A DNA stretch of 64,000 nt from Mesorhizobium_B sp035998495 (GTDB taxonomy: Bacteria; Pseudomonadota; Alphaproteobacteria; Rhizobiales; Rhizobiaceae): contig DASYHP010000064.1 in NCBI GenBank assembly GCA_035998495.1, forward strand, positions 139,470 to 203,469. The letters are read 5' to 3'. Shown here one piece after another: positions 1 to 8,551 of this stretch. How positions within the stretch are numbered: position 1 is the first letter of the stretch; each line of letters opens with the position of its first letter. The position numbers were made by a program, and so were the translations under genes. The notes beneath the pieces are model-generated. The model did no database searches. It saw only the letters and a program-made list of their open reading frames with translations, and was not told where the DNA came from.

Positions 1-1
1 G

Positions 2-1135
2 GTCGGCACGCCCTCGCGCCGCGACGGCGACGTGGATCTCTCTTTCGTGGAGGCGGCCGCGCGGCAGATCGCGGTGGCGCTTCCCCCCAATTGCGTGGTG
101 GTGGTCAAGTCCACCGTGCCGGTCGGCACCTGCCGCTTCCTGCGCGAGGTGATCGCGGAAGCCCGCGCGGCCCTCGACTTCTCCGTGGCCTCCAATCCCG
201 AATTCCTGCGTGAAGGCTCGGCGGTCGGCGACTTTCTCAAGCCCGACCGCGTGGTGATCGGCTCCGACGACGCCCGCGCCCGCGCGCTGCTCGAGAAAAT
301 TTATGCGCCGTTCAAGGCGCGCGAGGTGCCCATCCTCTGCACCACCAACAGCAATGCCGAGCTCATCAAATACTCGGCCAACGCTTTTCTCGCGCTCAAG
401 ATCGGCTTCATCAACGACGTCGCCAATCTCTGCGAACAGGCCGGCGGCGATGTCGGCACGGTGGCGCTCGGCATCGGGCTCGACAAGCGCATCGGGAGCA
501 GCTTCCTCGCGGCGGGACCAGGCTTCGGCGGCTCCTGCTTCCCCAAGGACACCCGCACCTTCGCCGCCACGGGCCGCCGCTTCGGCACGCCGCAGTCGCT
601 CGTGGAAACCCTGATCGAGAGCAACGAAGCGCGCCGGCGGCGGCTGGCCGAGCGCATCCTCGCAGCACTCGGGCCGCGCGCGCGGGGCGCCCGCGTGGCG
701 GTGCTGGGCCTCGCCTTCAAGGCCGATACCGACGATATCCGCGAGGCGGCGAGCCTCACGATCATCCCGCTCCTGCAGGAGGCCGGCTGCACGATCCGCG
801 CCTCTGATCCCAAGGCGAACGACGCGGCGGCGGGGATCCTGAAGGACGTGCAGTTCTTCGCCGACCCGCTGGAGGCGGCAAAAGGCGCCGATCTGGTAGT
901 CGTGCTCACGGAGTGGGAGGCGTTCCGCCGCCTCGACCTCGGCCGGCTGGCCCAAGCCATGCGCGGCGACACGCTGGCCGATTTCCGCAATCTGTGGCGG
1001 CCGCAAACGGTGGCCCAGCACGGGCTGCGCTACCTGAGCGTCGGCCGGCCCGCGCCGGCGGACACGGCCAAGTCGCGCAAGGTGGGCGGCAAGGCGGCGA
1101 CCGAGCGGGCGGCTGCGGTCCGCTCGCCGGTCTGA
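2..1135 (+). CDS. ugd: UDP-glucose 6-dehydrogenase, 5' end missing
   Basis: This enzyme oxidises UDP-glucose to UDP-glucuronate with two NAD+, supplying the acidic sugar for exopolysaccharide or lipopolysaccharide. The reading frame is open from base 2, so the gene starts before the window and the N-terminal Rossmann glycine motif is missing. What is visible is the rest: a substrate loop ending in SNPEFLREGSA, the central helical domain, the catalytic cysteine motif GPGFGGSCFPKDT, and the UDP-binding C-terminal domain with VLGLAFKADTDDIREA. The last 30 residues are a basic tail outside the conserved core. The GTG at 32 is internal, because the residues before it (VGTPSRRDGD) match the family. 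It is the first of three rightward genes and stops 14 bases before the next start. Confidence 0.95.
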   Translation, partial: VGTPSRRDGDVDLSFVEAAARQIAVALPPNCVVVVKSTVPVGTCRFLREVIAEARAALDFSVASNPEFLREGSAVGDFLKPDRVVIGSDDARARALLEKIYAPFKAREVPILCTTNSNAELIKYSANAFLALKIGFINDVANLCEQAGGDVGTVALGIGLDKRIGSSFLAAGPGFGGSCFPKDTRTFAATGRRFGTPQSLVETLIESNEARRRRLAERILAALGPRARGARVAVLGLAFKADTDDIREAASLTIIPLLQEAGCTIRASDPKANDAAAGILKDVQFFADPLEAAKGADLVVVLTEWEAFRRLDLGRLAQAMRGDTLADFRNLWRPQTVAQHGLRYLSVGRPAPADTAKSRKVGGKAATERAAAVRSPV

Positions 1136-1149
1136 GGCGCAGATTCCCT

Positions 1150-2148
1150 GTGAACGCGCCCTCCCGCATCGGCATGCAAGACGTCCAGACCATGCGCGCG
1201 GCCGTGCTCACCGGCCCCGGAAAGGTCAAGCTGGCCTCAAGCCCCCTGCCCCAGCCCGGCCCCGGCCAAGTGCTGATCCGTCTGGAAGGCTGCGGCGTTT
1301 GCGCCTCCAATCTCGGCCCCTGGGCGGGGCCGGACTGGATGCGCTTCCCCACCGAGCCCGGCGGGCTCGGCCATGAGGGCTGGGGTTTCATCGCGGCGCT
1401 CGGCGAAGGCGTCGCGCAATTTGAGGTCGGCCAGCGCGTGGCCGCCCTCTCCTATCACGCCTATGCCGAATACGACGTGGCCGACGAAAGCATGGTGGTG
1501 GCCCTGCCCGCCGCGCTCGACGGAAAAACCTTTCCGGCCGAGCCCCTGGGCTGCGCGCTCAACATCTTCCGCCGCGCGGAGATCGAACCCGGCCAGACGG
1601 TGGCCATCGTCGGCATCGGCTTTCTGGGCGCGGTCCTCACCCAGCTCGCGGCAAAGGCCGGCGCGCGCGTGATCGCCATTTCCCGCCGGCCGTTCTCGCT
1701 CGACGTGGCGCGCGCGATGGGTGCGGCCGAGACGATCCCCATGGACGACCACTGGCGCATCATCGAGCGGGTCAGGGCGCTCACCGCCGAAAAACTCTGC
1801 CCGCGCGTGATCGAGGCCGTCGGCAAGCAGTGGCCGCTCGACCTTGCGGCCGAACTCACGGCAGAGCGAGGGAAGCTGATCGTGGCGGGCTACCACCAGG
1901 ACGGCCCGCGCCAGGTCAACATGCAGATGTGGAACTGGCGCGGCTTCGACGTGATCAACGCCCATGAGCGCGACCCTGCCGTCTATGTCCGGGGCATGCG
2001 CGAGGCGGTCGACGCCGTAGCCTCGGGCCGGCTGGACATCGGCCCGCTCCTCACCCACAGTTTTCCCCTGGAGCGGCTCGACAAGGCGTTGGACGCCACG
2101 CGCGACCGCCCCGACGGCTTCCTCAAGGCGATCGTGACGCTCTCGTGA
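1150..2148 (+). CDS. MDR-superfamily (zinc-type) dehydrogenase
   Basis: A medium-chain dehydrogenase/reductase of about 332 residues. The N-terminal GroES-like domain keeps the catalytic-zinc ligands as GCGVCASN and GHEGWG. It lacks the four-cysteine loop that binds structural zinc. A Rossmann domain follows with VGIGFLGAVLTQLA. An upstream in-frame extension to 913 overlaps ugd and is not family-like, so I use GTG 1150, with a GAGG about 13 bases upstream; ATG 1174 and ATG 1192 are alternatives. The stop overlaps the next start by four bases, so the two genes are co-translated. The substrate cannot be read from sequence. Its place between ugd and a Nudix hydrolase suggests oxidation or reduction of a sugar or polyol intermediate. 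Confidence 0.85.
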   Translation: MNAPSRIGMQDVQTMRAAVLTGPGKVKLASSPLPQPGPGQVLIRLEGCGVCASNLGPWAGPDWMRFPTEPGGLGHEGWGFIAALGEGVAQFEVGQRVAALSYHAYAEYDVADESMVVALPAALDGKTFPAEPLGCALNIFRRAEIEPGQTVAIVGIGFLGAVLTQLAAKAGARVIAISRRPFSLDVARAMGAAETIPMDDHWRIIERVRALTAEKLCPRVIEAVGKQWPLDLAAELTAERGKLIVAGYHQDGPRQVNMQMWNWRGFDVINAHERDPAVYVRGMREAVDAVASGRLDIGPLLTHSFPLERLDKALDATRDRPDGFLKAIVTLS

Positions 2149-2720
2149 CCACCAGCATCGTCAAGACCGAGACGGTCCATTCCGGCTGGACCAAGCTGAT
2201 GATCGTCACCTTGCGCGACGACCAGGGCAACGAGTTCGAGCGCGAGGTGGAGCATCACGGCCGCGCGGCCTCCGTGCTTCCCTATGATCCCGAGCGCAGA
2301 ACCGTGATGCTGGTGCGGGTGGTCCGCACGCCGGTGCTGCTCGAAGGCGAGGCTGGCGAAGAAAGCGGCGAGCTGTGGGAAGCGCCCGCCGGCATGATGG
2401 AGGAGGACGACCCGGCGGCCACCGTGCGCCGCGAGGCGATGGAGGAGGCGGGGCTGCGCCTCGGCGAGTTGGAGCCCGTGGTGACAGCCTGGAGCACGCC
2501 GGGCGTCTGCACGGAGAAGATCGCGCTCTTTCTCGCGCCCTACCGCGAAGCCGACCGGGTGTCGGAAGGCGGCGGGCTCGCGCGCGAGAACGAGGGGCTG
2601 ACGGTCGCCGAAATGCCGCTCGACCGCTTCTGGGCCATGGCGGAGCGGGGCGAGATCACCGACCTGAAGACCTTCGCGCTCGCCCAAGCGCTGAGGCTGC
2701 GCCACCCGGAGCTGTTCTAG
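2145..2720 (+). CDS. NudK/AdpP-type Nudix hydrolase
   Basis: A 191-residue Nudix pyrophosphohydrolase. The Nudix box runs from GMMEEDDP to RREAMEEAGL. It is one residue shorter than the canonical GX5EX7REUXEEXGU spacing, and that shortened form is what E. coli NudK (GDP-mannose hydrolase) has. The preceding ESGELWEAPAG also resembles NudK more than ADP-ribose pyrophosphatases. The GTG start at 2145 forms a GTGA overlap with the stop of the dehydrogenase gene, which fixes it. Likely activity is hydrolysis of a nucleotide sugar such as GDP-mannose to the sugar phosphate and NMP, which fits the sugar-nucleotide neighbourhood. ADP-ribose remains possible. It is the last gene of the rightward trio. 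Confidence 0.85.
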   Translation: MTTSIVKTETVHSGWTKLMIVTLRDDQGNEFEREVEHHGRAASVLPYDPERRTVMLVRVVRTPVLLEGEAGEESGELWEAPAGMMEEDDPAATVRREAMEEAGLRLGELEPVVTAWSTPGVCTEKIALFLAPYREADRVSEGGGLARENEGLTVAEMPLDRFWAMAERGEITDLKTFALAQALRLRHPELF

Positions 2721-2750
2721 CAATAGCTCGGCATCCGAGACCTCGCGGCA

Positions 2751-2942
2751 CCCCATCTCCCCTTGTGGGAGAAGGTGCCTGGGCAAAGCGAAGGCGGATG
2801 AGGGGTGCTGGACGAAGTGAGGCGTTATCGAGGTTGGCGCCGACCAGCGCTTCGCCGCCTCTGCCGCGCTCCGTCCAGCACCCCTCATCCGTCTCGGCGC
2901 TATCGCGCCGATCCACCTTCTCCCACAAGGGGAGAAGGGGGA
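2751..2942. repeat. Long intergenic palindrome, RIME-like
   Basis: A roughly 190-base imperfect inverted repeat fills the gap between two convergent genes. The outer arms pair CCTTGTGGGAGAAGGTG (near 2761) with CACCTTCTCCCACAAGG (near 2914). The inner arms pair GGATGAGGGGTGCTGGAC (2796-2813) with GTCCAGCACCCCTCATCC (2873-2890). The composition and mosaic-palindrome layout match the rhizobial intergenic mosaic element (RIME) type described in Rhizobium and relatives. Lying between convergent stops, it could also fold as a transcript-ending structure. Confidence 0.75.
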
Positions 2943-2965
2943 GCCAAGTCGGCCCCACCCGCGCC

Positions 2966-3874
2966 TCATGGCTTCACCAGCCGAAACGCCGTCCCATCCC
3001 ATTCTTGGAACGGCTTCGTTCCGCCCTCCACCAACTTGAGCCCGGCCCGCCCGGCCCACGCCGAAAGCTCCGCCGCGTCGCGCTCGGGCGTGCCGCGATA
3101 GGAAAAGTTGAGGATCGCGAGCGCGCCGCCGGGCTTCAGCACCCGCGCGGCCTCCGCCACATGCCGCCCGGCCAGATCGCCGCCCGCGGCGACGAGATAG
3201 GGAAACACGTCCACCACCAGCACGAGGTCGAAGCTCGCGTCGCCGAAACCCGCGAGATCGAGCCCGCTGGTTCGCCGGAACTCGGCGTTGGGCAGGTCGG
3301 CCGACCGCGTTCGCGCGACCCGCACCATCTCCTCCGAGATGTCGCAGCCCACCACACGCCCCACGTCCGGCGCAAGCGCGCGGGCCATGCGGCCGATGCC
3401 GCAGCCCAGGTCGAGCACGGATTTCCCTTGCCCGAGCAGGTCCTTGTCGCGCAGCCAGCCGGCGATCTCCGCGGTCGCCGCGTCGAGCCGCGCCGGATCG
3501 CCCAGCGAATAGAGCGCCACGCTCGCCTCGGGCGAAATTCTTGCCGCCGCGTCGAAGCGCGCCGCCAATCGCTCCACCTCCTCGGCGGGCGATCCGCTGG
3601 GCGCCTCGTCATGCGGGATGGCGGCGGCCGTCGCGCGCACCCGCGCCCAAGCCTTCGTGTCCGACGCCGCTTGCCGGGCGAGCCATGCCAGAGCTTCGGC
3701 CTCCGCCGCGTCCTTGGCCCTGGCCGCCACCGCCGCCGCCAGGAACGGTTCCGGCTCCGCATCAGCCGGCGTGAGCACGATGAGCCGCATCTGCGCGATA
3801 CCGGCCGGGGTTTCGCCGCTGGCCCATTGCCGCAGCACGTCCACCGCCGTCTCCTGCAACGCCGGCGCGGTCAC
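2966..3874 (-). CDS. Class I SAM-dependent methyltransferase
   Basis: The last gene of the ten-gene leftward operon, 302 residues. The N-terminal ~130 residues are helical and alanine-rich with no recognised domain. The C-terminal half is a Rossmann methyltransferase with motif I VLDLGCGIGRMARAL, motif II VVGCDISEEMV, FDLVLVVDVFPYLV for motif IV, and the post-motif strand VLKPGGALAILNF. I chose GTG 3874 because it makes a GTGA overlap with the upstream stop and has GGGAG about ten bases before it. ATG 3889 would overlap the upstream gene by 19 bases, and the longest open frame (to 4237) reads the neighbour out of frame. The substrate is unknown; a glycan or polyol hydroxyl is the contextual guess. 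Confidence 0.85.
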   Translation of the reverse strand: MTAPALQETAVDVLRQWASGETPAGIAQMRLIVLTPADAEPEPFLAAAVAARAKDAAEAEALAWLARQAASDTKAWARVRATAAAIPHDEAPSGSPAEEVERLAARFDAAARISPEASVALYSLGDPARLDAATAEIAGWLRDKDLLGQGKSVLDLGCGIGRMARALAPDVGRVVGCDISEEMVRVARTRSADLPNAEFRRTSGLDLAGFGDASFDLVLVVDVFPYLVAAGGDLAGRHVAEAARVLKPGGALAILNFSYRGTPERDAAELSAWAGRAGLKLVEGGTKPFQEWDGTAFRLVKP

Positions 3875-4893
3875 GGCCGCCGCTCCCATAGCCGCCGGCC
3901 GTTCGGCCGGTCCTGCGCGCCCCAGGCATATTTGTAGGGTTCTTGCCCGCGCAGGAAGTGGAACTCCGCCAGTCCTTCCCGCTTGGCCTCGGCGATCGCA
4001 TGGCCGATCAGCAGCGATCCGGGGCTGCCGGCGGCAAAGCGCGGGTCGAAGCCGCCGATGTAGAAAAAGGCGCGCCGCCCGTCCGCCAGTCCGTAGTGGG
4101 CCGCCGCCGCCTCGCCGTCGATGCGAAGCAGGGTGCAGCGCGCAAGCCCCTGGGCGGCGAGAAGCGGCAGGGTCTCCCGGTGGAAGCCCTGCACCCTGGC
4201 GTCGGCCAGCACGCCCGCCTCGCCGCGCCCCTGCCACCGCGCGGCGTGAAGCCCGAACAGTTCGTCCAGAAACGCATTCGGCTCCGCGCCGGCCTTCACG
4301 ATCTCAACCGCACCCAGCCGAGCCGCGCGGGCGCGCTCGTGCCTGAGCCCTGCGAGGCGCTTGGCCGGCACGGCCCCTCCCCAGTCGCCGTCGCTCTCCA
4401 GGGCCAGCACGGGACAAAGGCTCTGCTCGTCCGTCGTTTCGCGGCAGCTTTGCGGGCACGGCAACCGCCAGGCCGCGGCCTCGGGCGGAAGCTCCTCAAA
4501 GCTCCAGGCGCTCCAGGAAAAATCCAGCGCCGCGCGAACCATCGCCGCCGCGACCTCGCCGTCGTCGCCGGGTTCGATCAGCACGTCCAAAAAATCGCTG
4601 AGCGAGATGCCGACCGGCATCAGCCGCCCGGTGTCCGCTTCGAGGTAGAAGGGCGCGAGCCCCACGAGCCGCCCCTCGCGCCGTACCGCGACCGTCGCCA
4701 GCCGGCCCGGCGTGAAATGCCGCCACCACGGAATGAGCCAGGCCGGGCTCTGAAACGGCGTCGCCGCGGGACAGCGCCGCCACAGCGCCCACCATTCCTC
4801 CTCGATGGCGGCCAGCCCGGCGGCGCCATTGATCACGTCTGTTCGCAGAAGCGCCCCTGGCAAACCCGCTGCCCGCAAGGCTGGAGCGCTCAC
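3871..4893 (-). CDS. CelD/BcsL-type GNAT acetyltransferase
   Basis: A 340-residue protein of the Acetyltransf_6 (CelD-like) group often found in exopolysaccharide clusters. Visible marks are a tryptophan-rich N-terminal segment (EEEWWALWRRCP, then PFQSPAWLIPWW) and a C-terminal GNAT-like half ending FHFLRGQEPYKYAWG, a typical closing motif of this group. The start is GTG 4893, forming a GTGA overlap with the glycosyltransferase stop; the frame extends to 5007 but the extra residues are unlike the family. The predicted role is N- or O-acylation of a sugar or amine. Next to a PIG-L deacetylase, its position is like that of the MshD acetyltransferase in mycothiol synthesis, although it is not an MshD orthologue. 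Confidence 0.85.
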   Translation of the reverse strand: MSAPALRAAGLPGALLRTDVINGAAGLAAIEEEWWALWRRCPAATPFQSPAWLIPWWRHFTPGRLATVAVRREGRLVGLAPFYLEADTGRLMPVGISLSDFLDVLIEPGDDGEVAAAMVRAALDFSWSAWSFEELPPEAAAWRLPCPQSCRETTDEQSLCPVLALESDGDWGGAVPAKRLAGLRHERARAARLGAVEIVKAGAEPNAFLDELFGLHAARWQGRGEAGVLADARVQGFHRETLPLLAAQGLARCTLLRIDGEAAAAHYGLADGRRAFFYIGGFDPRFAAGSPGSLLIGHAIAEAKREGLAEFHFLRGQEPYKYAWGAQDRPNGRRLWERRP

Positions 4894-5951
4894 GCCCGAC
4901 GCCTCGCCGGCCCCGCCGCGCCGAGTTCCGCCAGGCGATGGTAGGCGTCGAGATAGGCGTCCACCATGCGCAGGAGAGAAAAGCGCTCCCGCGCGGCGCG
5001 CCGGCATTCCTCCGGGTCGAGCGTTTCGGCCTCGCGCATGGCCCAGGCCATCTCATCCACGTCGCGAACCAGAAAACCCGTTCTGCCGTGCTCGACTACC
5101 TCGGGCAGCGCGCCGTTGGGGAACGCCACCACCGGCGTGCCGGCGGCCAGCGCCTCCATGGCGACCAGCGAGCTGGTCTCAGCCGCCAGGCTCGGCACCA
5201 CGAGGCAACGCGCCGCGTTCAGGAACCGCTTTTTCCGTTCAAAGCCGAGCGGCCCAAGAAAGCGCCGGCGGCCGTCCAGCAAGGGCGCGACCTTCTCGGT
5301 GAAATACCGCTCGTGCCACGCGTAGCGATAGACCTGCCCGCCGATCACGAGCGGCAGGTCGGCCTTTCGCGCGGCCTGAAGCGCGAGATCGATCCCCTTT
5401 TCCGGGCAGATGCGGCCGAGCAGCAGCGCGAAGTCCCGCTTGGCGTGCCGCCGCGCGAGTTTTTCCACGTCCACCCCGTTGGGGATGGGCGGGTGCAGCG
5501 CCGCACCCTCCGGCGCGGTTCGCGCCTGCGCCTCCGAGACGGGGTGCAGCCAGAGATCCGGGCGGGACGGCTGCAATAGCTCGACCGGGTACCATGGGAG
5601 CGGCAGGTGCAGGGTGACGAGCGTCGGCCCATCCGCCGGCAGATACTTTTCGTAATCGATGCCATGCAGATGCACGAGATTGACGGCAAAGCGCCGCCGC
5701 GCCTCGGCGATCGCCTGGGCGGTGCGCGCCTGCGCCCGCTCGCGCGAAACATCGTCGAGGGTCCCCAGCTCCGTCGGCACCGCGATCAGCTCGCCGGCGA
5801 CTTCCGATCCCTGGCAGGCCACGACCAGCGAGCGGTGGCCGGCGGCCGCCAGCGCCCTGTCGAGCGCCGACAGGACCTGCTCCGCCCCACCCACCGCATC
5901 CGGGCCGACAGGGGCCAGCGGATAGGCGACGTTGAGGACGGTCAGGCTCAT
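4890..5951 (-). CDS. Glycosyltransferase family 4 (GT-B fold)
   Basis: A 353-residue retaining GT-B glycosyltransferase. The N-terminal domain has the glycine-rich acceptor loop GPDAVGGAEQVLSAL. The C-terminal domain shows LLLGRICPEKGIDLAL and the nucleotide-sugar-binding segment ETSSLVAMEALAAGTPVVAFPNGALPEVV, whose first Glu is the conserved EX7E site. The start ATG 5951 overlaps the deacetylase stop as ATGA; the longer frame to 6017 runs into that gene. It would transfer a sugar from a UDP or GDP donor. Sharing an operon with inositol-phosphate synthase and a PIG-L deacetylase recalls MshA, but donor and acceptor are not determinable here. Confidence 0.9.
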   Translation of the reverse strand: MSLTVLNVAYPLAPVGPDAVGGAEQVLSALDRALAAAGHRSLVVACQGSEVAGELIAVPTELGTLDDVSRERAQARTAQAIAEARRRFAVNLVHLHGIDYEKYLPADGPTLVTLHLPLPWYPVELLQPSRPDLWLHPVSEAQARTAPEGAALHPPIPNGVDVEKLARRHAKRDFALLLGRICPEKGIDLALQAARKADLPLVIGGQVYRYAWHERYFTEKVAPLLDGRRRFLGPLGFERKKRFLNAARCLVVPSLAAETSSLVAMEALAAGTPVVAFPNGALPEVVEHGRTGFLVRDVDEMAWAMREAETLDPEECRRAARERFSLLRMVDAYLDAYHRLAELGAAGPARRRA

Positions 5952-6811
5952 GCGGGTGTTTCCCGGCCGGCCTGGAGGCCGAGCGCCGCGAGGGCGACGC
6001 GCGAAAGCGTGAGCCATTCATCTCCCTTCAGGCCCCAGCCCTTGCTCTCGTAGAGCAGGCGCCCGCCATTCGGCAGCGCGGCGAAATCATGGGCGGGCGC
6101 CAAGCGGAACCGCTCCTCGCCCACGGCGAACTGCGCGAGCACCTGGGTCTGGCTCCTGTGGGCCGCGAACATCCTTTGCTTGCGCGCGAGGTCTTCTGGT
6201 CCCAGCGTCAGCACGAGTTCCGGCTCGTCGCCTGCGAAGCGCCCCCAGACCGCCCCCTCCGAGCCGAGATGGTAGGACGCCATCTCGATCACGGCGGGTG
6301 GCATGCCCCCTCCCCGCGCCACCAGGCGGCAGGCGGCCCAAACGCCGAACGCCGTGGCGTCGTGGTCGGGGTGCCCGCCCTCGAAAGGATGTGTCAGCAC
6401 GAAGCGCGGTTTGCGCGTCCCGAACAGCGCAGCCAGCTTTTTGGCGATGTCGGCTATCCGGCGCGGCGCGTCCTGGTCAGGGATGCCGAGCGACAAAAGC
6501 GAAGAGGCGGGGACGCCCACCTCCGACACCGCCGCCTCCAGCTCCCGCCGCCGCGCCGCGGCATAGTCCTCCGGCGCGGCGAACCCATGCGCGCGGGCGT
6601 CGAAGCCGCTACGCGGGCTCCCATCCGTCACATGGACGATGATGCTGTTCCGCATCCGGCGGAGCTGCCCGCCGAAGCCGATCGTCTCGTCGTCTGGGTG
6701 CGCGACGACCACCGCCATCTCACCCCCGCCCGGCCGCGCCTCGCTCGCCTCGGCGAGAAGCCGGGCGAAGCCCGCCAGCTCAGGCGGAAGAGCTGCGGTC
6801 GGCGCGCCCAT
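5948..6811 (-). CDS. PIG-L/LmbE-family deacetylase
   Basis: A 287-residue zinc-dependent N-deacetylase. The two metal and catalytic motifs are present: AHPDDE at residues 37-42 and HPDHD at 147-151. The family includes MshB (deacetylates GlcNAc-inositol in mycothiol synthesis), BshB (bacillithiol) and eukaryotic PIG-L (GPI anchor), all acting on N-acetylglucosaminyl conjugates. It starts six bases after the stop of the glycosidase gene and overlaps the GT4 gene by four bases. Expected product: a free amine on a glucosamine-like sugar, ready for re-acylation or ligation. No signal peptide is visible, so it should act in the cytoplasm. Confidence 0.92.
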   Translation of the reverse strand: MGAPTAALPPELAGFARLLAEASEARPGGGEMAVVVAHPDDETIGFGGQLRRMRNSIIVHVTDGSPRSGFDARAHGFAAPEDYAAARRRELEAAVSEVGVPASSLLSLGIPDQDAPRRIADIAKKLAALFGTRKPRFVLTHPFEGGHPDHDATAFGVWAACRLVARGGGMPPAVIEMASYHLGSEGAVWGRFAGDEPELVLTLGPEDLARKQRMFAAHRSQTQVLAQFAVGEERFRLAPAHDFAALPNGGRLLYESKGWGLKGDEWLTLSRVALAALGLQAGRETPA

Positions 6812-6817
6812 CGCCCG

Positions 6818-7780
6818 TCATGCCGCGCTGAGGCGCGAGCCGCCGCCTCCGTCATTGGCGACAAGCTTGGCTTGGCCGGCCGGCCGGCAATGGTCGGCAT
6901 AGCGCCGGATCATGGCCGCGCAAAACTCCGCGAACTCTTCCGGCGCTTGCGGCGGGCTTGTGTGATGCGGCTGAAGCCCCCGGTGCTCGGGCGTGAAGCA
7001 GAAGGTGACGGTCACGTCGAAGTCGGCCAGCGCCTCCATCTGGCGGTCGAACCATTCGAGCGCGTTGGGCCGAAAACTGTCGGCCCAGGACAGGCCGGTG
7101 CGTAAGCTACGAACGCCGAGCCGCTTCATCCAGGCAACCGCGTCGTCCAGCCGGTGGTCCTCGAAATGGAACCACTGCACGAGCCCGAGCTCGGGCGTAA
7201 GCTTGGCGAATTCTTCGAGCGCGGGCTTCGGCATGCCGTCCTCGCGCAAGAGGCCCATGTAGAAATGGCGGTAGTAGGACGAGCCTTCCGCCTCGCGGTG
7301 ACGTGTGGTCGCCCCCCAGGCCCGGGGCAGGTCATAGAGCGAGTACCAGTGTATCCGCGGCGCGCGGCCGACCAGAAGCTCCGCGGTCCGCTTCAAACCC
7401 CACACCTGCACCTCCTCCGCGCCGAAGGTCGAGATGCCGACCTCGCTCACCCAGATCGGCAGGTCAGGCACGACGGCCCGGATTTCCTCAAGCTTTTGAG
7501 GCCATTCGTGGATTTGCCAGAGGTTCCAGTCGAGCGGAAAGCCATGCACGGCCACCGCGTCGAGGTGATCCAGCACGCCGAAACTTCTCATGCGCTCCAT
7601 GAATTTCGGGTCGATGGGAGAAATCCCGCCCAACACCTTGGTGAGATTCGGGATTTCGGCATGGATCGCCTGCGCGGCGAGCTTCGTCATGTTCGCGAAG
7701 CGGCTCCAGTCCGGATCGAGTTCGGGATCCCAATGGGATTTGTTGTTCGGCTCGTTCCAGATCATCGCGGCTTCGATCAT
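6818..7780 (-). CDS. GH-A clan glycosidase-like protein, apparent circular permutation
   Basis: A 320-residue protein resembling beta-xylosidase/GH39-type TIM barrels. The acid/base motif IWNEPNN lies at the extreme N-terminus (Glu10), and a nucleophile-like WVSEVG gives Glu113. In ordinary GH-A enzymes the NEP motif sits on strand beta-4, some 150 residues in. The missing first strands appear at the C-terminus instead: WFHFEDHRLDDAVAWM, LGVRSLRTGLSW, DVTVTFCFTPEH and EEFAEFCAAMIRRY, which is the usual lead-in to NEP. The order therefore reads beta-4 to beta-8, then beta-1 to beta-3. ATG 7780 overlaps the upstream stop as ATGA. There is no signal peptide, so it may trim or transfer glycans in the cytoplasm. 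Confidence 0.85.
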   Translation of the reverse strand: MIEAAMIWNEPNNKSHWDPELDPDWSRFANMTKLAAQAIHAEIPNLTKVLGGISPIDPKFMERMRSFGVLDHLDAVAVHGFPLDWNLWQIHEWPQKLEEIRAVVPDLPIWVSEVGISTFGAEEVQVWGLKRTAELLVGRAPRIHWYSLYDLPRAWGATTRHREAEGSSYYRHFYMGLLREDGMPKPALEEFAKLTPELGLVQWFHFEDHRLDDAVAWMKRLGVRSLRTGLSWADSFRPNALEWFDRQMEALADFDVTVTFCFTPEHRGLQPHHTSPPQAPEEFAEFCAAMIRRYADHCRPAGQAKLVANDGGGGSRLSAA

Positions 7781-8547
7781 GCCGCACCTCCGTTCTTGCG
7801 TGGGCGTGCCGGGTAGACCGCGCGATCCTCGGTGGGGATGTCGGCGACCCGGCAGATGAACACTTCCTGCTCGGGGTTCGCGGTGATCGAAAAGCCGGCC
7901 GAGCGCAGCATGGCTTCGACGCAGGCGCGGTTGGGCACCCACCAGTTGGTGGGGTCGTCCGAATAGCGGTGCTCGATGAAGTGGAGCTTCGGATAGGCGG
8001 GATCGTCGAAGATGCCTCTTTCCGAGAACGGATAGTTCTCCTGGACCGCCATGACCTCGGTCGAGCCGCGCTGCATGGATTGAAACACCAGCGTGTCGCG
8101 CGCGGCATGCTCGCGGATGAGATCGAGCGCGAGCAGCGGGTGGCGCAGGTGATAGAGCACCCCCATGAACAGCACGACGTCAAATTTGTCGCCGAGCGCC
8201 CCCACGTCATAGACTGAGAGTTTTCGGAACTCGATCTCGGTTTCCGCCACTTCCGCCGCGAAACGGGCCTGGGCGAGATAGTCCTCGTCGAAGTCGATGC
8301 CGAGCACGCGTTCTGCGCCCCGGCGCTTCATCTCGATCGAGTAGAAGCCGCCGTTGCAGCCGATGTCGAGCACCGACTTGCCCGAAAGATCCTGCGGGAT
8401 CGCGTCCGCGAACTTCTTCCACTTCATGTGGGGATAGTCCCCCAGGAAATGGTCGGGCGCGGTGCGCTCGCCCCCAAGCTCCATATTGTGGAACCAGGGG
8501 CCGAGCTCGTCGATCTTTTGGCGGATTTCGGCTGGCGACCACGGCAT
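7777..8547 (-). CDS. CmoB-like (Methyltransf_9) methyltransferase
   Basis: A 256-residue SAM-dependent methyltransferase. The N-terminus WFHNMELGGERTAP followed by HMKWKKF closely parallels the start of the CmoB/DUF1698 domain. Motif I is VLDIGCNGGFYSIEM, motif II VLGIDFDEDYL, and the hydrophobic strand VVLFMGVLYHLRHPLLAL is typical of the group. CmoB itself modifies tRNA, but proteins of this look also occur in polysaccharide clusters. ATG 8547 leaves a 4-base gap to the nucleotidyltransferase stop; the longer frame to 8838 is out of frame with a real gene. Sitting in a glycoconjugate operon, it more likely methylates a sugar or carboxylate than tRNA. Confidence 0.85.
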   Translation of the reverse strand: MPWSPAEIRQKIDELGPWFHNMELGGERTAPDHFLGDYPHMKWKKFADAIPQDLSGKSVLDIGCNGGFYSIEMKRRGAERVLGIDFDEDYLAQARFAAEVAETEIEFRKLSVYDVGALGDKFDVVLFMGVLYHLRHPLLALDLIREHAARDTLVFQSMQRGSTEVMAVQENYPFSERGIFDDPAYPKLHFIEHRYSDDPTNWWVPNRACVEAMLRSAGFSITANPEQEVFICRVADIPTEDRAVYPARPRKNGGAA

Positions 8548-8551
8548 CGGC

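Noticed and set aside
2966..3874. Extending the methyltransferase start to 4237
   Set aside because: The extra 121 codons are out of frame with the real GNAT gene and look like its shadow (Arg/Gly rich).
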